Made by a program: the position numbers and the translations under genes
Part shown: positions 11,880 to 23,834 of the stretch, piece by piece
Position numbering within the stretch: position 1 is the first letter of the stretch
Layout: the number at the start of each line of letters is the position of its first letter
Origin: Ctenosaura bakeri
Taxonomy: Eukaryota > Chordata > Lepidosauria > Squamata > Iguanidae
Length of the DNA stretch: 64,000 bases
Assembly: GCA_948474755.1 (NCBI GenBank)
Contig: CAOLHI010001815.1
Coordinates: 265,065 to 329,064 of the forward strand
Direction of reading: 5' to 3'
Notes under the pieces: model-generated
What the model was told of the DNA's origin: nothing
The model's input: the letters and a program-made list of their open reading frames with translations, nothing else
Databases searched by the model: none

Positions 11880-12059
11880 GGGCCTTTCTGCACTGCACTC
11901 TTATAGTGCTATTATAATTCTGGGGCATGTAGTTTACTGAGGCAAAGAGCTCTCTGGCTAAGAATTCTAAAGGCCCCTCCCTAAACTGCAAACTCCAGGA
12001 TTCCATAGGATGTTAAAAGTGGAATAATACCACTGTAACAGTGTGGTGTGGAAAGGCCC
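11880..12059. mobile_element. Palindromic MITE, copy B, with TTA target duplication
   Basis: Starts GGGCCTTTCTGCAC and ends GTGTGGAAAGGCCC, flanked by TTA at 11877-11879 and 12060-12062. The internal sequence TAAACTGCAAACTCCAGGAT is shared with the copies at 7507, 48434 and 50934. It lies in the PRKCA 3'UTR. No coding capacity. Confidence 0.85.
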
Positions 12060-12644
12060 TTAGTTACCACTTCCCAGACTCCCTTTAGCATTAAGAACCA
12101 CTACCACCAAAGCTAGGCACCTGAGAATTGTTTCCCTGGACCCAGAAGCTGCCTCTTCTCATGGTAAGTTCAGCTGCTAGGGTAATAGACCATTACACTA
12201 GTAGATTGCCCATCCATGCCTCCCAAATCTATTCTGTATCTTGTTGCTGCAAGATATACTTTGTTTTCCATTTGTCTTATTTCACATAAATAAGCATATC
12301 AGTTGGAGGAATGCAGCTCTTTTCTATTGACAGATGCTTGTCAAAACTTTGGTACACAGTCTTAATTTTCAGCCAAGCAAAATTGCTTGAATTCCATGGA
12401 TTATTAAACTGCAGGCTAAGATATTTCTTCCTGTGTTTTGAGTCTACATAAAATGAAACCCTCAGTTTAAGTAAAATAGCTTCTTCAGAACGTATTATTA
12501 TTCTCATTGTCTCAGCAACTATGGAAGAACTCCTGCAGTGAAGTGGTGTATATGGGTTGGCATCATGTTACCATTTGATATCAGATGTGCACAAAAAAGA
12601 TGGTCATGGATAAAGAATAACTGCTGTCAATCAAGGAAAGCAGC

Positions 12645-12682
12645 TCCGTGTGTGTGTGTTTGGGTGTGTGTGTGTGTGTTTC
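12645..12682. repeat. TG microsatellite
   Basis: An imperfect TG/GT run interrupted by TTTGGG, in the PRKCA 3'UTR region. Confidence 0.9.
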
Positions 12683-12910
12683 AAAATACTTTTTAAATAT
12701 TACTGCTTTGCTAAACACTTTCATGGTTTTATATAATTGGGGACCTCCCAGTTATATGAAAAGTAAGGAATCCCTTAATGTGTTGGCACTGGGCACATCC
12801 CAGTAACTGAGTGATGCTGGAATGTCAAAAAAGCAAGGAGAAAGTTTCCTATACATTTGCTGAGTAGGTAAATTCTAGATCAAGTAAGAGTGCTTATGAA
12901 AATATGAGTA

Positions 12911-13143
12911 TGCAGTCAGTTCTCCATATCCACAGATTCTCTATCCATGGATTCAGCAAACCACAGCTTGAAAATATCCCCATTCCAAAAAAATTTTTAA
13001 AAAAAATTTAAAAACCCCAAAAGCAAACTTTGATAAGGGACACCATCTTGCTACATCATTGTACATAATGGGACTTGAGCATTATGTTGGTATCCATGGG
13101 GATCCTGGAACCAAACCCTTGCAGAGACTGAGGGCCCGCTGTA
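12911..13143. mobile_element. Pogo/Tigger-like nonautonomous transposon
   Basis: The left end CAGTCAGTTCTCCATATCCA is inverted in the right end GGGCCCGCTGTA, with ATCCATGGATTCAGCAAACC inside. This matches the pogo/Tigger-like pattern CAGTCGGCCCTC-TATCCGTGGATTC known in vertebrates. It has 4 copies in the window (also 28065, 31096 and 38301), about 233 bp long, and no ORF. Confidence 0.65.
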
Positions 13144-13511
13144 TTTCCTTGCTAGGAAAGGAACTAAAAGCAAAGGGCTGAATTCTGTAGCACAGTGGTC
13201 CATGCGTGCATAAAGCAAGTTAAAGCATAGCCAGAGAACTGAAATATTTCTAACAGGACCCAGACACAAGATCTATCTATTCACCACATGGATTCTCCTT
13301 AATGTTACTATATAATTCCACACAGTGACAGAAATTTTAAGTTCCCCTCATCACCTCCTTGGCATTACTTGCTCTTGTTTTCCTAGATGATTTAAAAGCA
13401 TTCGTACTCTTTTCCCACCTTTGTACTTTTCAACATCCTTTGGTCCATCATCTAGCACCCTGTGTCAAGGGGACATGCCAGGTCAGGCTATTGGTCTGTT
13501 GAGCCCAGTGT

Positions 13512-13625
13512 TTCAGAGGTGGGCAGAGTCCACCCCTCTGGATGTTACCAGAGTACAGGTCTCATCAGGGATAGCTAGTGCACCCAATGCAACAAGATCT
13601 AGATGGCTGCATTTGGCCCACCCTG
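13512..13625. mobile_element. hAT-like MITE fragment
   Basis: The ends TTCAGAGGTGGGCAGAGTCC and TTTGGCCCACCCTG are inverted relatives (CAG-GTGGGC). No clear target duplication was found, so the call rests on the termini only. Confidence 0.4.
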
Positions 13626-14339
13626 GTTGGCTCCAGTAGCTTGGGCAGAGACTCTTTCACATCATCTGACACCTGCTCCTGTTGCCACAGATTAAATGTG
13701 GAACATTCTACATGTGGAGCAAAAACTTTTATCTGTTTTATCTACAGAGCTAGAGCCTCCTGCCTGTGTCACCCGGCACTCATGAACAGATCGGTCCCAT
13801 TGGACTGGGCTGACTATGCTAGACAGTGCTCGCTACTGGACAAATGGAGAATTTCCTGGACAAAATATGCCACAAAATAAATTTCCTTCTCAGAATGGTG
13901 ATGGTCAGTTTTGGAGCCTAATTATTTTTCCAAGAATGCCATCACTCATAGGAATTCTGTCTTATCCAACAGCAGAATATGCACTGAATAAATGGGACAC
14001 TTTTTAAAAAGAAAACAAATGCTTAATTTTATACTAGGCTGTGCCAATTATAGATAACCCACCAAGCATTAGAGCTGAACATTCAAAATTATCTGTTTAA
14101 GAATGGAAATATATCTCCTCTAAAATGGTGACAGTTCTTAGAAAAAGAGGCAAATGTGAAAGGGAGCTGATGTTAACACTTACCTGAATATGTATTTTGT
14201 AAATATATGGTCTATCTACAATGGTCTATCTACATTGACCATTGTTTTTTTACACTATTTCCTACAGTTAGAGATTACCTAACTCTGAATTCCCGCTCTT
14301 TAAATACCTTTTTATTCACAGTGCGAGTTCTCTGCTATG

Positions 14340-15905
14340 GATTTCAAATACCATGCATGCTTCAGGGCACAAACACCACCTGAAAGAAGTACTGCTCAAC
14401 ACTTACTTTGCTGCAGTCTTCACACAAAAGCAAAACAATGGTGCAGACAGAATAAACAACACAGTAAGGGTGCTTGCAGCCCGGAACAGATAAAGGGGTG
14501 GCAGAAGAACACCTAGCTAGTTAAATAAATTCAAGGGCTGGATGAAAAGGAACTTGCAGATAGAATCTCAGAGCATTTGTTGATAAACTCTGAGAGTTCT
14601 TGGAGAGGTCCCAGCAGATGGGATGATGATCCTATCCCTATCTTCAAACAGAGGAAAAAAGAATACCCAGGTAACTATCAATCATTCAGATTGATGTCAG
14701 TACCAGGAAAGGTTCTAGGCAGACCATTAAAAACAAGTTGTGCCAGACTAATCTTATCTCTCTCTTTTTTTTTTAACAGAGGTGCACGTTTGGTAGCTCA
14801 GGGAAATGTTGTGGATGCAGTGTACCCTGATTTCATGAGGCTAACAAATTCTCTCATGATATCTTGGAGACAAGCTGGTAAAATGTGGGTTAGACAGTGC
14901 TACAGTTGGGTGGATATTTCACTGCTTGATGGACTGAACTCAAAGAGTGTTCACCAATGGCCCCTCTTCATTCTGGAGAGAAGTAACTAGTAGGGAGCAA
15001 CATGGTTTTGTTTTGGGCCCAGTGATGTTCAACATCTTTATAAATGGCTTTGATGATGGAATAAACAAAAGCTTATCAAATTTGCAGGTGACATTCAATT
15101 AGAAAAGTAGCTAATACCCCTGAATCAGATTTCAGAATTACCTTAATAAATCAGAGAGCTGGGCCAAAACTAGCAAAATGGACTTCAACAAGGATAAATG
15201 AAAGGTATGACATTTAGGCAGGAAAAATGAAATGCCAAATATAACTTGGGTGACACATGGCTTGACAACAACACATGTAGAAAAGATCTAGAGTTCCTAG
15301 CAGACCACAGGCTGAATATGAGTCTACCATGTGATGCAGCAATAAAAAAAAGCCAATGAAATTCTAAAATGTATCAACCGAAGTGTAGTGTCCAGCTGGA
15401 GGGAAGTCATAACGGCATGCTGTTCTGCTATGGTCAGACCTCACTTGGAATACCGCATCCACTTCTTGTGCTTAAATTCAAGAAGAATATTGATAAGGTG
15501 TAACATATTTAGAGGAGGGCAACCAAGCCCTACAAAGAACAATTTAGGTGCTGGGTATGTTCAGTCTGGAGAAAAAGAAGACTAAGACATGACAGCCATC
15601 TTCAAATATCTTAAGGGATGTCATATGGAAGATGGAGTAGCTTGTTCTTTACCACTTCACAACAGTAACACAAATTAATGGATTAAATGGATTAATGGAT
15701 TAAAATTTCAAGAAAATTGATTCCAACTAAATATTAGAAAGAACACCCTCAATGTAAGAACTCTTTGACAGTGGAATAGAATGTTTTAAGAGTGATGTCT
15801 TTAAAAAGAAGCTGGATGATCATCTCTGGAAATGCTTTTGCTGTGTGTTCTTGCATGGCAGGGGGTTGGACTACGTGATCCTTATGATTGCTTTATGTGA
15901 TTCTT
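14340..15905 (+). mobile_element. Degenerate CR1/L2-like LINE, ORF2 3' half
   Basis: Broken translations on the plus strand follow a CR1-type reverse transcriptase in order: LNTYFAAVFTQKQ near 14400, GPVMFNIFINGFDDGI near 15015, then the LGVLVDHRLN-like and MVRPHLEY segments up to 15450, and GEKED near 15580. The 3' end carries a short ATGTGATTCTTG, a decayed form of the CR1 terminal repeat. Many stops and frameshifts show it is dead. It lies in the PRKCA 3'UTR in antisense orientation and is truncated at its 5' end. Confidence 0.8.
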
Positions 15906-18582
15906 GAAAGTAGTTCTCCAAGTTCTGCCTACTTCTAGCAGAAAGAACCTACTTATAGAAGGTCCCTCTCCCTAGTTTTTTTAAAGATCCCACTTAAACA
16001 AGAGTTTTGTGTCCATTCAGCAGAATCATACAATATTCCATGTACCATCTACATCTACCCAAGGAAAGATGTAAGGGGCAGGAGAGGGTGAGGAAGTCTG
16101 CTTCTGACTGTCCAATAGATGCACCTAAATATGGAATTCAGTCTTTGGCTATTTATTATTTCACACCCTTTAGACAGCTGTGAAGAGCATTAGCAACTTA
16201 CTCCCAACACAAGCAAAACAAGTGGATGTATTTACCTCCGCATATAACACAACTGTGCAAATGCCTGTTTCTCCCTGCTCCAGTAAGTACCCAATGATGC
16301 CAAAACAACATGAGTAAAGAGATTCTTACATAAGTCTTCAAAACAGAGAGCCTGTTACAAAGAGCAAGAATTTTCAAGAGAGAATTGCTTAATATTTTTT
16401 GGTTTTGGCACAGTAAAATAGTTTCCAAACTATGATTGGAAATCGTTTTCTTTCTTCCTCCAGGTAAATTTGTGAAATATTTCCATTTTGAACGCACACT
16501 TTTGCATAGCATAGCAAAAGTGGCATGCAGGTGGCTTTTCCTACAGCAAGAGACATGACAAGATCCCAGCACAGACATACACACATTCAATACTCAAGGT
16601 TACAAATATTAAGAAGGAAAACATTACAGGGGAAAAACATACCACATTACATGCCCCAAATGCAAATAAAATATTTACTGGTCTTAAAAATCAGTATCTT
16701 CTACTAAAAGAGGAGGGGGAAAGGTATGAACAATTTTAAAAGAAGACTCATACTCTACAGAGGAAATCTGTGTTTGCTCACAAGACTGATCTACTATTCT
16801 TTTCCATTTCTAAATGCAGTTGATGTGTGATACCTGCCAATTCCAGCCACATCTCAAAGAAGGACATACACTGGTTTTAAGAAGGTAGTCACAATTCTTC
16901 CCAAAGTTTCCTGCCCAAGTCCTCTCCCCATAATGCAAAAACCTAGAGCTGCTTATTAAATGGCTAGAAGTAAAAAATAATTTCTGGATTTGATGCTGGA
17001 TCACCATAAAGGGAAATTCAGGGCAATGGTGGTGTGGGAATACCTCTACATGCACACCAGCAGTTTCTATATAGCAGCCTGGGGTAGCTGTTAAGCAATT
17101 TTTTAAAAAAGTGAGATACATGCATGTGAAACATGCATGCATACTATTTTTACTGTGCTTTGTACAAAACATGTAGGTAGCCATCACAATTTAGCAGTAG
17201 ACCTACTTAAGAAGAAAGCATAACATCCCTAAACTATTAACATTATGCAGAACTAAAAAAAAAAATCAAAAACAAAAAATAGTAATAAAACTTCTAAGCT
17301 TAATCTAAATGAATGGTCATTCAGAACAAGAACCGTCACAAACATAGCACAGCTGTGTCTTATAAAAATGTATATCATTATCTTCGTACTTGATACACTT
17401 ATCCATAATATAGATTAATTTAATGCTTATTATTAGTAAACATGCAAAATTCATTGCATGATGCACGATTCAAAAACTGTATTCAACTTTAATGAAAGGA
17501 ACTGCAGCTGAAGAAAACATTTTCAGCTGTATTTGAATTCTCACTTTGTTCTTTTGTGGTTCCAGGTCTCTCAAGCCAATGTTAAAATGATGAATTTGCT
17601 GGAGGGAGAGATTCTGAACCCTACACTTCTATTATTTTACTGTACAAATACTTTCCATACTTTACACCCGTCATGCAGTTCACTAAATAAATAAGTATAA
17701 ATTGAGGAATGGGGGTGGGGTGCAGATTTGTTTCAAACTCAAGATAAGAAACCTTTTGGGAAACATTTTAGCACAGTCTTAACATAAACTTGTGTAGTGG
17801 TGAAATTAAGTAGTAAAATGGCACCCTGGATCACAGTATAATCTCATGGAGATTAAAATTAATATACATATCAGTTTTATGTAGTTTAACCTTTGAGCAA
17901 GTTCATCACAGATTCTAGTTCATTTCATCCTATATATTTAGTTTTTTGAGTCCATAGCGAAAGCTTTATACACACGCTTCTAGTTTGATCAACTGTTTTA
18001 AAAAGCTCTTATGGACCTGATTTGTTCATTTATTTGCTTTAATAAGTACCTGTCTATCTTAAAACTCTGAGGCATTTTTACTTTGTTCCTATCTTCCCTC
18101 TATTCCAATTGTTTTACATTTTCAGGCCTATTCTTCTCCAGTCATTCCTTCCATTGTTAGACACCAGGCAGACCAATGAGAGGTGCTGGTCCCATAGGGC
18201 TGCATGTGCAACATATCAGACTGACTTTTTTAAAAAAATGGCTAAGTGCTTTTTCCAACTTTACATGATACTCTTAAATTTGTTATAAATCCTATAAGAA
18301 GAAAACTTCAGAGTTACAGGGTACAAAGTAAGACGCAGAAGTTATAAAAATGACAAAGGCTAGCTTCGTAAGAGTAATCTAAAAGCAACAGTGATTCCTA
18401 GGTGGATACATTGGGTATTATGTTGTGATCTAAGACCACACATTCTTTGTTGTAAACCTCAGTATCTTTCTCATTTCTTCCCCCTAAAATTTTCAGACCC
18501 AAATGGAATCAAGAAGGCAAAGGTCTAAAAACTCCAGGGTACAGACAACATTTCACTTGTGAGGACCCTCTGTGTCTCCTTT

Positions 18583-18747
18583 TCATACTACACTCTGCAA
18601 CATGGGATGTATAAACTGGGGGTTGACGTAGGAGAATCCTTCAAAATCTGTTTGGTCTATGTTGGCAATGACAAGCTGATCAGGTGGTGTTAACACTGGT
18701 TGTCCTCTGGTGAAGAACTTGTCAAAGTTTTCAGCACCCTTGCCACA
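18583..18747 (-). CDS. PRKCA: PRKCA exon 17 coding part: C-terminal tail and stop
   Basis: 165 nt: 54 codons (619-672) plus TGA. It reads [40 protein letters not shown] and [14 protein letters not shown]. The two mTORC2-dependent tail sites are present: the turn-motif Thr (VLTPP, T638) and the hydrophobic-motif Ser (FEGFSY, S657). It ends in a PDZ ligand QSVV; I recall QSAV for human alpha, which binds PICK1. The class I pattern (Ser at -2, Val at 0) is kept. Acceptor CCTGACAG precedes 18747. V664I, I667M and S651T are the other changes. This tail is diagnostic for alpha. Confidence 0.98.
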   Translation of the reverse strand, partial: CGKGAENFDKFFTRGQPVLTPPDQLVIANIDQTDFEGFSYVNPQFIHPMLQSVV

Positions 18748-21243
18748 CTGTCAGGAAACAAAAAGACAACAATGTGAAGTAATGTAAAAGCAGGAAACTA
18801 TAAGTACATATATTCTGAAGTAATCACAGACATTACATCTTTTAGCAACCATGTTAATTGTACTGGACTTTGCAAGCCTTCTTCTATATTTTGTTAATTT
18901 TACACAACCAGTTCATACAATATTTGATGTATACAAACAGTCTTAGTATGTGTGCTAAGCCTATGGTAAGCAGAAATTCCGGTAATTGTTGTGGCACTTC
19001 TCTTATTCAGCCGTGCTGTTCATAACCTGGTTTAATCTGGTTCCCAGTCCAGGAGAAAGGTGGTATATAAATAAAATAAAATAAAATTCTCCATCTGAAT
19101 GGCTAGATAGAGATGACCAAATATCCATAATGTATTTGAAGATTCACACATAAAAGTACATACTTTTACATGAATAAAAGTATTTATTTTTGGGACACAT
19201 GCACTAGAGGCATGTGTAGGCATGAACACATTTTCCAAATAAAGGAGAAAAATCCATGGAGAAGGTGACTGGAAACTGGTTGGGAGGGGTGTTTCCACAG
19301 GGAACATATAGGTTTTGGGAGCAAAGCATAATCCATTTTGCCCTTCCCACAGGGAAATATTTTCAGCAGTTGCACTATCAGAAAAAGACAGCATGGTATA
19401 GTGGTCAGAAGGTTGGTCTGGAATTCAGTTTCCTAGACTGGTGTGCTACAAAAGTCTTAGACATACATAGCAATAAATTACCATCTTAGCAAAGGAATGG
19501 TAATCATCCCAGTCCTCCAGAAGTTGTTGGGCTTCTGTCACCTCTAGTCAGCATAGCCACTGGTGACAAATGTTGGGAGCTCAACAACATCTGGAGGGCA
19601 ACAAATTCCCATGTTGCCCTCCAGATGTTGTTCAGCTCCCAAAAATGTCTCAGAGGATCTTATGCCTACGAAAATGTTATTATTGCAATCTTATTATTGC
19701 AATCTTAGACCTTGACCTTGATCTAATAAAAACATAAGATCAGCATGGCCACACAAATGATGGTAAAGTTCAGAAAATATTCAGCTGGAGGAATAAATCC
19801 AGATATCTGATCCTTGCAGCCCCAAGGATGTGTCTCAAATGTCCAGTTTTTGTGTAGAATTGGTGATGCAGTCAGTGATATTGTTAGAAAAGGAGACTGC
19901 TTCAGCAGCACCTATGCCCATGAACAGAACCGAGGCAATGATAGTTATGCAGTTGTGTCTGTGAAATCCTGTTTTGTCAGCAGCAGCAAAATTGTAAACA
20001 GTACAAGTAATACTGCTCCACTGCTCCACATTCTCATTCTCATGTATGTAACACAGGTACTTCCTGTAATGTTCTAGAAACCCAAGCTTGTTTGCTGCAA
20101 GTACCTACCTATATGTGAAAAGCATAGGCACCTAATTACATTTGTAATATGGATGTGAGGTGAACCATTATAAAACAATGTCTATGAATCACAACTGCCT
20201 TTTCTGTAGTGGGATTTGTCACTGCCATTATGACAACATGTATCATCTCAATGTTTAGTTTAAATAATAAATGTAAACTCATTATAAATAACACATGCTA
20301 CTACTTTGGGCTGTGCCTTTAAAAAGAAAAAAAAAAGCTTTATGACAATCAACAAGGACTCTATAATATAATGGATGTTTCTGGTGAAATTTCAACTCCC
20401 ACTCTAAGAATAGATGCTGTAGAGAACTGTTTTTAAATTCTCAGTTTATTCTATACTAAAACACCTTAGCACTAAAATTACTCCTTCCATCAGCTACAAT
20501 ATTCATAAAGCAGTCTTGGTACATGAGGTACACAAAGCTTTCTTGGAGGCCTGCACAGAAATAAAAAGATTGCATTTTCATAAAACTCATTAAAAATATT
20601 GTTATTAAAACCTACAATTATTGTATGTATTGTGCTTTAAAAAAAAAGCTAGTTTAGTGGAAGGAATTATACTGGGAAAGAAATTGTGCACACAGGAACT
20701 GTTACTGAATCTTTACTGAATTTATACAGAGGAAAACACTCCAACTCCAAGATGATGATTCTTTCTCATACTTCAAGCCTACTGGAATTAGAAACAACCA
20801 GATTTTCCAAAATGATGGCATCAAGGTGAACGTGTGAGAATGTGGAGAGGTACTAAGTGTAAAGGGCAAAAATATACCTGCTAAAAGGAGGAACAATTAT
20901 GAAATACAAGCTGTGTAAGGATACTGTGGAGAAATTTGTTCGGCTGCCAACAAAAGGACCATACTACACCCACTTCGGTGTTACCAGATCCTACTTTACT
21001 TCAGGGGCTGATTTAGTTTTCATTACTAAAAATAAGCAATAGCAGGGAGAACTGGTGAAGACCCCCCCCATTTTTTTTCTACAAGTGGGGAAGGAGGTGT
21101 AATCATCTGGTGGAATACAAACTGGGTCCAACCTATCAACATTAATTGAACTTTTACAATCTGAGTGGAAATAACCAGTTCTGTCTGGGTTGCAAAACAT
21201 GAAACTATTCCCCGAGGAAAGATGTATTACTCATTTTACTTAC
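18748..21243 (-). other. PRKCA: PRKCA intron 16 (2496 nt)
   Basis: Contains a long hairpin of an interspersed repeat (19573-19642) and a LINE/SINE-type tail at 19020-19085 (GGAGAAAGGTGGTATATAAA, then an AATAA-rich run). No other exon or element recognised. Confidence 0.8.
19573..19642. repeat. 30-bp inverted repeat hairpin
   Basis: Arms at 19573-19602 and 19613-19642, 29 of 30 positions complementary, spacer 10 nt. The arm includes CAACATCTGGAGGGCAAC, a motif also found at 44555-44575, so it is one member of a palindromic reptile repeat family. Confidence 0.9.
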
Positions 21244-21384
21244 CACTTTAGGCTTGAATGGAGGCTGGATTTCTCTGTTTTCCAGTCTCTCCCAGTCAAT
21301 TCTTCTAAAGAAGGCATGCTCCCGGATGTCTCTCTCTCCCTCAGGACCACAGCCAAGACGTTTCAAAGGGTGTTTAGTCATTAA
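21244..21384 (-). CDS. PRKCA: PRKCA exon 16: end of kinase domain and AGC extension
   Basis: 141 nt, 47 codons, human residues 572-618: [20 protein letters not shown], then [20 protein letters not shown], then PPFKPKV. It closes the kinase fold ([18 protein letters not shown]) and starts the AGC C-terminal extension (IQPPFKPKV). Phase 0 at both ends; acceptor TAG before 21384 and donor GTAAGT at 21243. Changes from remembered human are A578L (KHPLKRLG), V591I and K604R. Confidence 0.98.
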
Positions 21385-22192
21385 CTAGATATCAAGCATA
21401 CCACTGATTAAAAAGTGATTTTCAGAAGGGGACCAACAAATTACTGGCAACATGCACTGATATTCTTCTTGATCTTCAGAAAAGCTGATAACACAAATTA
21501 CATGCTTGTTTTACAGAGATTTTGCCTCCAAATCTTTTTCCTCCCTTCCCTTGTGTTCTTATGTTCATGATCAATCTGCAGCCTGCCAGAACCAACTGCA
21601 GCACATCTGTTCCTAGGATGTGACTAAAACTGTCCTTTATTGTCATGTATGTCTTCCAAAAAATAATTCTGTTTCATTATCTTTAAAAAATTAAATTTGA
21701 TTAATTCCATAAAAATGTAACTTTTTAATAGGGGCAAGGAACCTTGGGATTTTATTCTGCTGGATGCAACTAATAGGAATGGTCAACTAAAACATCACAA
21801 AGAGATTCCTTGCAATTGCTTCTAGAAATACAATTGCTTCAGGACACGTGGTGGCTATCTTACTGAAGAATTTTTGCTGCCATTAATCTAATCTATGTTT
21901 TTTCGGTTGCCTATTTCATACTAGTTCAACCGAAATAATTGCATGTAGAAAACTGGAGCTTAGAAAAAGGAGAAGCACTAGATATTTGAATCACTCTGTT
22001 ATTGGGCAGAACTCCCTCAGACAAATGGATAGCTGGAGAAAAACCTTTTAATCAGTTTTATGCTCTGACCACCAGTTTCCTAATTTGGGGCATTTACTCA
22101 ATGCTCTTTGTTTTTAACAACAACAAAACACTGAATGCACACCAGTATATTTATGTTTTTATATACAATTCTTGAAATAGTCCTTTAATTTA

Positions 22193-22413
22193 CAGTCTCT
22201 TGCAGAAATGTTCATAGATCTGGAGACACACCTCTGATTTTTCCACATTTTGTTGTATTACAACCTAAAATTGAAATGGATTTAACTGGCATTGTTGCCA
22301 CTTGTTCATCAAGTATTAATAATGCCAATTACATCAGTTACATTTACAGGCTGTCATACAAAATGTGGGAAAATCGAAGGGGTGGTGGCAGTGGATATTT
22401 CTAAACAACAGTT
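22193..22413. mobile_element. Tc1/mariner-like nonautonomous element
   Basis: The left end CAGTCTCTTGCAGAAATGTT is inverted in the right end (GGATATTTCTAAACAACAG). The subterminal TTTTTCCACATTTTGTTGTA is matched by TACAAAATGTGGGAAAATCG on the other side. The motif TTGTTGTATTACAACCT is typical of Tc1-like elements widespread in fish and some other vertebrates. No ORF. Confidence 0.6.
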
Positions 22414-22638
22414 TATGTACCTATAAACCACTTCTTCAGCCGTAATGTGTCCTAAGAGAATCTATAATACACAAAAATTAAATCAATTCATATTTTAAAA
22501 CAAAACAAAAATCTGTGTGTGAGAATGGACAAGAAAATGTACTTAAATAAGGTTTCCTACTAAAATCAAACTCACACATACAGATTGGCAATAGTTGCTG
22601 CTTTTTCTAGACACAAACCAAATGTATATGATGTATAC

Positions 22639-22990
22639 CAGGGCTTTCCAAATGGTGTGTCACTACACATAAGTGTGTCGCTTGAAGGGTGTACGTGTGT
22701 CACTTCCCTGGATTGAGAATGAGCTCCCCCCGCCAAGCCTTGGAAATGTATGTTGTATGTTATAAATCATATATTTTATAAATCATATATTTTTAAAAAT
22801 ATAAATGGAAGGCTTTCATGAGATATGTTGTGTCCTCATACATTTTGTTATTACAATTTATGGATGTGTCTGTATCTCTTATAGAGGGTTAGTTTAACCT
22901 CTGGTTTGCTAGTAAAACTGAATTACTATGTCCCAAAATGATGCATGTCTAAAAAGTGTGTCACCAACATGAAAAGTTTGGAAAGCTTTG
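22639..22990. mobile_element. hAT-like nonautonomous transposon with 8-bp target duplication
   Basis: Starts CAGGGCTTTCCAAATGGTGT and ends GTTTGGAAAGCTTTG, which is its inverted relative. The flanks ATGTATAC (22631-22638) and ACGTATAC (22991-22998) match at 7 of 8 positions, the hAT signature. 352 bp, no ORF. Confidence 0.8.
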
Positions 22991-23569
22991 ACGTATACAA
23001 TTGTCCTTTCCAATTGGAAAATTGGAAAATTAAAATCTTATTGATGCAGAAAAGTAGAAAGGAAGGGAGAAGACTGATGTGAAGATGGAAGAACAAGAGA
23101 CTTACAGAGATTTAAAAAAACTACAGATTTATCTTTGGATCTGAAATCATAACAGCCACTCACTAGGAACACATCTGATACATTTAGTCAAACAACCACT
23201 GGTAGAAAAAGTCATTTCTCGTTGTAGAAGAGAGTGATTTTTTTTCTCCCACTCTGCAACGAAAGTAACTTTCCTATTAGACAGCCAATGGCTTTCCTGT
23301 TGATAGATCAGGCTGAAAAGCTAGCAAGAAGGAATTTTTTCATCTGTATATCAAAAAAAAAAAAAAAAGACTGCATGAATCAGTTGAGAAACTGGTGTTT
23401 TTTAAATTTATGCATCATGTGTCCTTTCAAAAGCATGGGTTTAAGCAGGCCTGGCTACAGGACAGATGTACTTTAATGGTAAATTAGGCAGAATACGCCA
23501 TCTAGAGGTGTAAGTGATCTTTAAATGCAACTGGGACTGCATGACCACTTCCAAAATAATTTTGGGGCT

Positions 23570-23765
23570 GTTGTGGGTTTTCCGGGCTTTGAGGCCATGT
23601 TCTATTAGTATTTTCTCCTGACATTTCACTTGCATCTGTGGCTGGCATCTTCAGAGGATCTGGTGGCATGGAAGTGAGACAGAGTATATATACTTGTGTA
23701 GTCCCCAGGTGGGAGGGAGCAATTTGCATGTGTTACAGTTGGCTGTGTGATGGTCTATTGTTAAA
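23570..23765 (-). repeat. Interspersed repeat with TTCAGAGGATC / GGGTTTTCCGGGC
   Basis: Contains GTTGTGGGTTTTCCGGGC and TGGCTGGCATCTTCAGAGGA, a block I recognise as repetitive in squamate genomes. The minus-strand translation (PLKMPATDASE, SPENPQQP) suggests the C-terminal end of a retroelement ORF. Class not resolved. Confidence 0.5.
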
Positions 23766-23834
23766 TGGAATTTTGGGGCTGTTTGACAGGAAGAATTTCC
23801 ACAGAAAGCTATGACTTCCATGTAGGAAATGACA

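Larger units (their letters stand above)
9270..18582 (-). other. PRKCA: PRKCA 3'UTR (inferred, about 9.3 kb)
   Basis: Extent inferred from a strong poly(A) signal at 9288-9293 and the absence of any other gene. Mammalian PRKCA mRNAs have a very long 3'UTR (several kb, from memory); subtracting the inserted CR1, MITE and pogo-like sequence leaves a comparable length. The 16.2-18.58 kb stretch is AT-rich and free of recognisable repeats, as expected of conserved UTR. The 9.3-10.9 kb stretch looks similar. Inserts are a MIR-like SINE, a MITE, a TG tract, a pogo-like element, a hAT-like fragment and an antisense CR1. Earlier AATAAA motifs (for example complement of 18029-18034) could give shorter isoforms. 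Confidence 0.65.

Noticed and set aside
14577..14990. 137-codon open frame on the plus strand
   Set aside because: It falls inside the decayed CR1-like LINE and is interrupted relative to ORF2; not a host gene.
16198..16590. 130-codon open frame on the minus strand within the PRKCA 3'UTR
   Set aside because: Lies downstream of the stop codon in the same transcript, and its composition (rich in Cys, His and Leu) resembles no family I know; no evidence of translation.
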